Source: an uncultured Lachnospiraceae bacterium | GTDB lineage: Bacteria; Bacillota; Clostridia; Lachnospirales; Lachnospiraceae | Assembly: GCA_900317585.1 (NCBI GenBank) | Contig: ONHG01000006.1 | Coordinates: 1-64,000 of the forward strand | Length of the DNA: 64,000 bases | Reading direction: 5' to 3' | In this document: piece by piece, positions 58,488-64,000 of the stretch | Layout: every line of letters starts with the position of its first letter | How positions within the stretch are numbered: position 1 is the stretch's first letter | Translations under genes and position numbers: made by a program | The notes under the pieces: model-generated | What the model was told of the DNA's origin: nothing | Databases searched by the model: none | Seen by the model: the letters and a program-made list of their open reading frames with translations, nothing else

Positions 58488-59308
58488 TGGCAAAAAAATC
58501 GTTTGTAGACTGGCTTTACACCACGGCACCTGGGCGTGTGACACTTAAGGTGCTTCTGTATACAGGTGCACTTAAGCTCGGAGAAATAGTAGCACGCTCC
58601 CCGCTGTCTAAGCCGTTTATAAGCCGGTATATAAAGAATAACAATATAGACATGTCTGATTTTAAGGGACAGAAATATAACAGCTTTCAGGATTTTTTCT
58701 CCAGAAAGCGCGATGATATTGGGGTGGACAGGCAGGCTGAGCATCTTATCAGTCCGTGTGACGGCTACCTGAGTGCCTACAGGATAAAAAGTAACAACAG
58801 CTTTTACATCAAGGGCTCATGGTACAAGGTGACGGATCTTGTCACCGATAAAAAAATTGCAAAGGAATTTGTCGGAGGAGACTGCGTGATACTGCGTCTT
58901 TGTGCCAATGATTATCATCATTACTGCTATATAGATGACGGCTTTCAGGGAAAGAATCATTTCGTGAAAGGGCTGCTTCACAGCGTTCAGCCGATTGCAC
59001 TGGAAAATGCTCCTGTTTACAGGAAAAACAGGCGTATGTGGACAATTCTTGATACAGTTAATTTTGGCAAGGTGGCACAGATTGAGGTAGGCGCGCTGCT
59101 CGTGGGCGGCATAGTCAATGACCACGAGAATGTCATGATGAGAAAGGGCACAGAGATGGGGCATTTTGAGCTGATTGGCTCCACAATTGTGCTTTTGTTT
59201 AAAAAAGGTCATATCGACCTGCTTCCGGAAATCAAAGAGTGTATAAAAGGAGACAAAGAAGTACGTGTTATCCAGGGACAGCATATCGCAAACAGGACAG
59301 CTTTTTAA
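58487..59308 (+). CDS. psd: Phosphatidylserine decarboxylase
   Basis: A 273-residue proenzyme. The self-cleavage site is in FELIGSTIVLLF, where the Ser after Gly becomes the pyruvoyl group; NDYHHYCYIDDG and GALLVGGIVNDHE also fit the family. It decarboxylates phosphatidylserine at the membrane. ATG 58487 overlaps the pssA stop codon by one base, so the pair is coupled. Confidence 0.94.
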   Translation: MAKKSFVDWLYTTAPGRVTLKVLLYTGALKLGEIVARSPLSKPFISRYIKNNNIDMSDFKGQKYNSFQDFFSRKRDDIGVDRQAEHLISPCDGYLSAYRIKSNNSFYIKGSWYKVTDLVTDKKIAKEFVGGDCVILRLCANDYHHYCYIDDGFQGKNHFVKGLLHSVQPIALENAPVYRKNRRMWTILDTVNFGKVAQIEVGALLVGGIVNDHENVMMRKGTEMGHFELIGSTIVLLFKKGHIDLLPEIKECIKGDKEVRVIQGQHIANRTAF

Positions 59309-59924
59309 CAGAATACTTCCAAAATACAGCCGTATTCCACTGCTTTTTACAGTAGTGCTTAATTTCAGTGTATACTGGGGCGCGAGAGCAATTGCAGGCG
59401 GTTTTACACATCACAATATAGAGACTGCGCTCGATGGCATGATACCGGTTGTGTACCCTACAGTAGTCATTTATTTTGGCTGCTATATTTTTTGGATTAT
59501 AGGATATCTGTACAATGCAGCGATGGATAGAACGCACTGTTATCGTTTCCTTATGGCAGACTGGCTGGCAAAGGCAGTCTGTTTTATCTGTTATATCGTG
59601 TATCCTACAACCAATACACGCCCGGAAATTGTAGGCTCAGACATATGGGCACATCTCATGCGCTTTTTATATAGTATGGATGCAGCGGACAATCTTTTTC
59701 CATCTATACACTGCCTTGTAAGCTGGCTGTGCTATATCGGCATTCGTGGCAATAAAAAAGTACCGCAGTGGATACGTACAACCTTCTGGATTTGCGCTAT
59801 AGCAGTATTCATATCCACATTGACTACAAAGCAGCATGTGATATATGATGTAGTGGCAGGAGTGATCCTCATCGAAGTAACATACCGAATTTCACGGCTG
59901 TTACTTACTAAATTAAGTAAATAA
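59265..59924 (+). CDS. PAP2-type phosphatase-like membrane protein
   Basis: A 219-residue membrane protein with about six helices and the three PAP2 phosphatase motifs: YPTTNTRPE, FPSIHCLVSW and TKQHVIYDVVAG. The catalytic His pair is kept. It could act on phosphatidate, PG-phosphate or undecaprenyl diphosphate; the phospholipid neighbours favour a lipid substrate. Start GTG 59265 lies inside psd (44-nt overlap) with AAAGGAG 12 nt before; the exact start is uncertain. Confidence 0.8.
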   Translation: MLSRDSISQTGQLFNRILPKYSRIPLLFTVVLNFSVYWGARAIAGGFTHHNIETALDGMIPVVYPTVVIYFGCYIFWIIGYLYNAAMDRTHCYRFLMADWLAKAVCFICYIVYPTTNTRPEIVGSDIWAHLMRFLYSMDAADNLFPSIHCLVSWLCYIGIRGNKKVPQWIRTTFWICAIAVFISTLTTKQHVIYDVVAGVILIEVTYRISRLLLTKLSK

Positions 59925-59938
59925 TTAATTAGAATGCA

Positions 59939-60149
59939 GCTTCCCACCCGTAAACCTTCTGCCGGAGAGTATGCGGTGTGTTCCGAAGAAAAATTATGAA
60001 CTGTCACGAGGTTCCATAAAAATAGTAGTTGAAAGAAATGATAAAATAAAAACCATCTAATTCTATGTGTGCTCGTGACTGACTTCATAATTTTACAGAG
60101 GAATATACTGCATGCTATGCCGGCTTGCATAGATTATAAAGTGGGAAGC
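59939..60149 (-). repeat. Palindromic element, family 2 copy D
   Basis: A 211-bp segment with ends GCTTCCCAC and GTGGGAAGC, the same as element C (213 bp). Its left half matches the reverse complement of the right half of C (GTGTGTTC, GAAGAAAA, ATTATGAACTG, CACGAGGTTCCAT), and its right half matches the left half of C in the same way, so it is C inverted. It fills the gap between the PAP2 gene and relQ. Confidence 0.82.
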
Positions 60150-60179
60150 GGAAATATATTATATGTAAGGGGGGTAAAC

Positions 60180-60842
60180 ATGGATGATATACAAATAGAG
60201 ATGCTGCCGGTGCTGGGCGAATTCAGTTCAATTGCCTCGCAGTATGAACACATCATGTTCTACTACGAATCGGGCATACAGCAGATAGTAGCAAAGCTGC
60301 AGATATTAAATAATGAATTCAAAAACAATCACGAAAGAAATCCAATCGAGAACATAAAGAGCCGTGTAAAGTCACTTGACAGTATAATAGACAAAATGAA
60401 GCGAAAGGGCATTCCACTCACCACCAACGCCATGAAGCGTGAGATAAAGGATATAGCCGGCGTCAGGGTCATTTGTCCATTTATATCCGATGTATATCAG
60501 GTGGCCAATATGCTTGTAAATCAGGCGGATGTCGAGATTGTCACTATAAAGGACTACATAAAAAAACCAAAGGAAAATGGATACAGGAGTCTTCATATGA
60601 TAGTGCTGGTTGATGTGTATTTTTCGGATCACAAGGACAAGGTGCCGATAGAGATACAGTTTCGTACCATTGCCATGAATTTCTGGGCCAGCACAGAGCA
60701 TCAGCTTCGCTACAAGAAGAGCCGTGTATTCACGGAGGAGATGCAGCAGGAGCTCAAGAAATGTGCGGATATCATGGCAGACGCTGATGACAAGATGCAG
60801 AATCTGGCAAATGTTTCGGGGATTGTGCAGCCGATTGAGTAA
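60180..60842 (+). CDS. relQ: Small alarmone synthetase (RelQ-like GTP pyrophosphokinase)
   Basis: A 220-residue synthetase-only RelA/SpoT protein: RVKSLDSIIDKMKRKG, DIAGVRVICPFISDVYQV, KENGYRSLHMIV and VPIEIQFRTIAMNFWASTEHQLRYK are the ppGpp synthetase motifs; no HD hydrolase or regulatory domain exists. It makes (p)ppGpp under stress. ATG 60180 has AAGGGGGG before it; open frame upstream is only element D. Expression may be affected by that element. Confidence 0.92.
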   Translation: MDDIQIEMLPVLGEFSSIASQYEHIMFYYESGIQQIVAKLQILNNEFKNNHERNPIENIKSRVKSLDSIIDKMKRKGIPLTTNAMKREIKDIAGVRVICPFISDVYQVANMLVNQADVEIVTIKDYIKKPKENGYRSLHMIVLVDVYFSDHKDKVPIEIQFRTIAMNFWASTEHQLRYKKSRVFTEEMQQELKKCADIMADADDKMQNLANVSGIVQPIE

Positions 60843-60870
60843 AAGAGAGTGATGTAAGTCACTCTTTTTT
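60843..60870 (+). terminator. Terminator after relQ
   Basis: AGAGTGA pairs with TCACTCT around six bases, followed by TTTTT. Confidence 0.85.
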
Positions 60871-60910
60871 GCTTGTAAATCAAAAGTTTATATTTATTTA
60901 ATAAAAATTG

Positions 60911-60937
60911 TTAGCACTCTCACTTGACGAGTGCTAA
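60911..60937 (+). promoter_or_regulatory. CIRCE operator (HrcA site)
   Basis: TTAGCACTC-N9-GAGTGCTAA matches the CIRCE consensus without mismatch. HrcA bound here would cover the -35 box and the start of the spacer, so clpB belongs to the class I heat-shock regulon in this organism. Confidence 0.97.
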
Positions 60938-60952
60938 TTTGCGTGCTATAAC
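60924..60952 (+). promoter_or_regulatory. clpB promoter
   Basis: TTGACG (60924-60929) and TATAAC (60947-60952) are 17 nt apart; the -35 box lies across the CIRCE spacer and its right arm. Confidence 0.85.
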
Positions 60953-61013
60953 ATAGTCACAAGGAAATATTGAAGGATTATTTATGGATAACATAGTAGA
61001 AGGGAGTGAGACT

Positions 61014-63614
61014 ATGAACATTCAAAAATTCACACAGAAATCAATAGAGGCAGTCAATGACTGCGAGAAGCTTGCATATGATTACGGCAATCAGGAGATA
61101 GAACAGGAGCATCTGCTTGTGGCATTGCTTTCACAGGAGGATGGACTGATACCGAAGTTGATTGACAAGATGGAGATAAACGTAGAGCATTTCACAGAGA
61201 ATGCAAAGCGTCATCTGGCAGCGCGCACAAAGGTAAGTGGCAGCAGTGCACAGGTCTATGTGGGCAATGATCTAAACAAGGTTCTTATCCATGCTGAGGA
61301 CGAGGCAAAGGCAATGGGAGATGAGTATGTTTCGGTAGAGCATCTTTTCCTGTGTCTGCTTAAGTATCCAAACAAGGCAATGAAGGAGCTGATAAAGGAG
61401 TACGGTCTCACAAGAGACAGATTCCTCACAGCGCTTTCTACGGTCAGGGGCAATCAGAAGGTCACATCCGATAACCCTGAGGCCACCTATGATACACTTG
61501 AGAAATACGGCTACGACATGGTGGAGCGTGCAAGACAGCAGAAGCTTGATCCTGTTATCGGCCGTGACGACGAGATACGAAATGTAGTGCGCATCCTCTC
61601 GCGTAAAACTAAAAATAACCCGGTACTTATAGGTGAGCCGGGTGTTGGTAAAACGGCAGTCGTTGAGGGACTGGCGCAGCGTATCGTAAAGGGCGATGTG
61701 CCTGAGGGCTTAAAGGACAAAAAACTGTTTGCACTCGATATGGGCTCTCTGATTGCAGGAGCTAAGTACAGGGGCGAGTTTGAGGAGAGACTTAAGGCAG
61801 TGCTTGAGGAGGTAAAAGCCTCTGACGGACAGATAATTCTCTTTATCGATGAGCTTCATACAATAGTAGGAGCCGGAAAGACAGACGGAGCCATGGATGC
61901 AGGACAGCTTCTTAAGCCAATGCTTGCAAGAGGTGAGCTGCACTGCGTGGGCGCCACAACACTCGATGAGTACCGTGAGTATATTGAGAAGGATGCAGCC
62001 CTTGAGAGACGTTTCCAGCCTGTTATGGTAGACGAACCGACAGTAGAGGACACTATCTCGATACTTCGTGGCCTTAAGGACAGATACGAGGTATTCCACG
62101 GCGTTAAAATCACAGACTCGGCACTTGTCACAGCGGCAGTGCTTTCAAACAGATACATCACAGACAGATTTTTGCCTGATAAGGCAATAGATCTTGTGGA
62201 TGAGGCATGCGCCATGATAAAGACGGAGCTTGATTCAATGCCGGCAGAGCTTGATGAGCAGAATCGTAAGATTATGCAGCTTGAGATAGAGGAGACAGCT
62301 CTAAAGAAAGAGACAGACCACTTAAGTCAGGACAGACTTGCAGCACTTCAGAAGGAGCTTGCAGAGCTGCGTGATGACTTTAATGCAAAAAAGGCACAGT
62401 GGCTAAACGAGAAGGGAGCTGTTGACAAGGTCAGCAAGCTTCGTGAAAAGATTGAGTCCACAAAGAATGAAATCAAGACAGCACAGCAGAACTATGACCT
62501 GGAAAAGGCAGCAGAGCTGCAGTACGGCGTGCTTCCAAACCTTAAGAAGGAGCTGGAATCAGAGGAGGCACTGCTTAAGGACAGAGACTTATCGCTTGTG
62601 CGAGAGAACGTGGGCGATGAGGAGATTGCACTCATTATCTCGCGCTGGACAGGAATACCTGTTGCAAAGCTTACGGAGAGTGAGCGTAATAAGACACTTC
62701 ACCTCGATGAGGAGCTGCACAAGAGGGTAATAGGACAGGATGACGGAGTCACAAAGGTGACAGAGGCTATCATCCGATCAAAGGCAGGCATCAAGGATCC
62801 TACAAAGCCGATAGGTTCGTTTATGTTCCTCGGACCTACAGGTGTAGGTAAGACAGAGCTTGCAAAGGCACTTGCGGCAAGTCTGTTTGATGATGAGAAC
62901 AACATGGTCAGACTCGATATGAGTGAGTACATGGAGAAATACTCAGTGTCACGACTCATCGGAGCGCCTCCTGGATATGTAGGCTATGATGAGGGTGGAC
63001 AGCTCACAGAGGCTGTAAGGCGTAAGCCATACTCAGTAGTACTCTTTGATGAGGTGGAAAAAGCCCATCCGGATGTATTCAACGTGTTGCTTCAGGTGCT
63101 TGATGACGGACGAATTACTGACTCACAGGGACGTACCGTGGATTTCAAAAACACTATCATCATTATGACAAGTAACCTCGGCTCACAGGAGCTTCTTGAG
63201 GGCATAGATGCAGACGGCAGCATCAGCACAGAGTGTGAGAACCGCGTCATGGATGAGCTTAAGGGGCATTTCAGACCGGAGTTTTTAAACAGACTTGATG
63301 AGATCATCATGTTCAAGCCTCTCACAAAGGACAACATCGGTCATATCATCACCCTGCTCATGGCAGACTTAAACAAGCGTCTTGTAGACAAGGAAATCAC
63401 AGTCGAGCTGACAGACACTGCAAAGCAGTTTATCACCGACAATGGCTACGATCCGGTATACGGAGCAAGACCACTCAAGAGATATCTGCAGAAGCATGTC
63501 GAGACACTCGCGGCAAAGCTGATTCTGGCAGATGGTGTGAGAGCAGGAGATACCATTCTTATAGATGTGAAGGATGACAAACTTAGTGCATCGGCAGTTC
63601 AGAGAAATGCATAA
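61014..63614 (+). CDS. clpB: ClpB disaggregase
   Basis: An 866-residue Hsp100 protein: N-terminal Clp repeat domain ([18 protein letters not shown]), first AAA domain [13 protein letters not shown], a middle coiled-coil domain (about 400-525) that marks ClpB rather than ClpC, second [17 protein letters not shown], and the C-terminal RPLKRYLQK. It works with DnaK to dissolve aggregates. ATG 61014 has GGGAG 9 nt before and gives the family start; ATG 60984 is possible but would add ten atypical residues. Regulated by CIRCE. Confidence 0.96.
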   Translation: MNIQKFTQKSIEAVNDCEKLAYDYGNQEIEQEHLLVALLSQEDGLIPKLIDKMEINVEHFTENAKRHLAARTKVSGSSAQVYVGNDLNKVLIHAEDEAKAMGDEYVSVEHLFLCLLKYPNKAMKELIKEYGLTRDRFLTALSTVRGNQKVTSDNPEATYDTLEKYGYDMVERARQQKLDPVIGRDDEIRNVVRILSRKTKNNPVLIGEPGVGKTAVVEGLAQRIVKGDVPEGLKDKKLFALDMGSLIAGAKYRGEFEERLKAVLEEVKASDGQIILFIDELHTIVGAGKTDGAMDAGQLLKPMLARGELHCVGATTLDEYREYIEKDAALERRFQPVMVDEPTVEDTISILRGLKDRYEVFHGVKITDSALVTAAVLSNRYITDRFLPDKAIDLVDEACAMIKTELDSMPAELDEQNRKIMQLEIEETALKKETDHLSQDRLAALQKELAELRDDFNAKKAQWLNEKGAVDKVSKLREKIESTKNEIKTAQQNYDLEKAAELQYGVLPNLKKELESEEALLKDRDLSLVRENVGDEEIALIISRWTGIPVAKLTESERNKTLHLDEELHKRVIGQDDGVTKVTEAIIRSKAGIKDPTKPIGSFMFLGPTGVGKTELAKALAASLFDDENNMVRLDMSEYMEKYSVSRLIGAPPGYVGYDEGGQLTEAVRRKPYSVVLFDEVEKAHPDVFNVLLQVLDDGRITDSQGRTVDFKNTIIIMTSNLGSQELLEGIDADGSISTECENRVMDELKGHFRPEFLNRLDEIIMFKPLTKDNIGHIITLLMADLNKRLVDKEITVELTDTAKQFITDNGYDPVYGARPLKRYLQKHVETLAAKLILADGVRAGDTILIDVKDDKLSASAVQRNA

Positions 63615-63629
63615 GTGAATGTATAGAAA

Positions 63630-64000
63630 TTAACAACTCTTTCTCTTTACAATTTCTGTGCTTATTTCAATTTTTACATGGCTTGCAGAGGTAGAATTTA
63701 TTATCTCTGCAAGCCTTTTTACTGCAATTTCACCCATGTACTGCTTAGGCACATGCACAGTCGAAAGAGGCGGTGTGATGTAGGTACACATTGGCATATC
63801 ATCAAAGCCTATTACTGATATGTCTTCAGGGATGCGGTAGCCTGCCTCTGAAAGTGCGCGCATAGCTCCGGCAGCAATCAGGTCATTGTCGGCAAAGTAG
63901 CATCGGGCAAGCTCGTCACCGCTTTCTATAACTGCCCTCATATCGCAGTAAGCACCGTCAACTGTAGGGGAGAGGTGATGTACGACTGAGCGCGATGTTG
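63630..64000 (-). CDS. LacI-family transcription regulator, C-terminal part (runs off window)
   Basis: The frame is open to the window end, so the gene's 5' part lies beyond it. The visible 123 residues form the end of the periplasmic-binding-like domain of LacI/PurR regulators: CYFADNDLIAAGAMRALSEAGYRIPEDISVIGFDDMP, seen in parts as FADNDLIAAGAM, IPEDISVIGFDD and TTVHVP-type TPPLSTVHVPK, with the usual GEIAVKRL helix. Effector and target unknown. It is convergent with clpB, with no clear terminator between. Confidence 0.9.
   Translation of the reverse strand, partial: TSRSVVHHLSPTVDGAYCDMRAVIESGDELARCYFADNDLIAAGAMRALSEAGYRIPEDISVIGFDDMPMCTYITPPLSTVHVPKQYMGEIAVKRLAEIINSTSASHVKIEISTEIVKRKSC

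Noticed and set aside
60069..60179. N-terminal extension of relQ
   Set aside because: The extra residues come from element D; the family start and RBS are at 60180.

Overview
The window reads as a chromosome segment of a Gram-positive, spore-forming, anaerobic Firmicute, most likely a gut Lachnospiraceae member of the Agathobacter/Roseburia type. Reasons: cell-surface proteins built from clostridial ChW repeats, a complete spoIIA operon (spoIIAA-spoIIAB-sigF), a T-box in front of valS, a perfect CIRCE operator in front of clpB, LCP and YkuD cell-wall enzymes, AGGAGG-type ribosome binding sites and moderately AT-rich codon use. Genus is inferred, not proven. No rRNA, tRNA, CRISPR array or prophage was seen.

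Layout. 1-3.7 kb: two tandem ChW-repeat surface proteins, the second an L,D-transpeptidase. 3.7-11.2 kb: an AT-rich accessory island with three candidate defence or toxin modules: a DUF4062 protein plus a P-loop ATPase; a HipA-like kinase plus a HIRAN protein, preceded by a T9G10 homopolymer tract; and an ABC-type AAA ATPase plus a small PD-(D/E)XK-like nuclease. A deleted IS66 copy lies among them. 11.2-25.1 kb: surface polysaccharide genes: frameshifted acyltransferase, SGNH-like protein, flippase, GtrA, a PglF/PglE/PglC-like set, a GT2, phosphoglucomutase, an LCP ligase and a UDP-sugar pyrophosphorylase. 25-33 kb: HtrA protease, carbamate kinase, PepF, LuxS with MTA/SAH nucleosidase, a polysaccharide deacetylase. 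33-42 kb: a large RND transporter and a four-gene glycerol/glycerol-3-phosphate oxidation operon. 42-48.4 kb: T-box-valS, an araD remnant and two glycosidases. 48.8-53.5 kb: FapA-like protein, a TPR protein and the spoIIA operon. 54-64 kb: antiporter, cytidylate-kinase-like protein, CarD, the pssA-psd-PAP2 phospholipid cluster, a small alarmone synthetase, clpB, and the end of a LacI-type regulator.

The most unusual signal is non-coding. Two families of large imperfect palindromes occupy intergenic regions. Family 1 (27082-27384 and, inverted, 53819-54049) shares a core of about 140 bp in which stems carry matched changes on both strands, while the outer arms differ completely between copies yet each remains self-complementary. 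Family 2 (53561-53773 and, inverted, 59939-60149) has GCTTCCCAC/GTGGGAAGC ends and about 211-213 bp length. One copy of each lies side by side after sigF, with a perfect 62-bp direct repeat, next to a truncated HAD gene. These look like undescribed structured mobile or RNA elements and deserve a genome-wide search.
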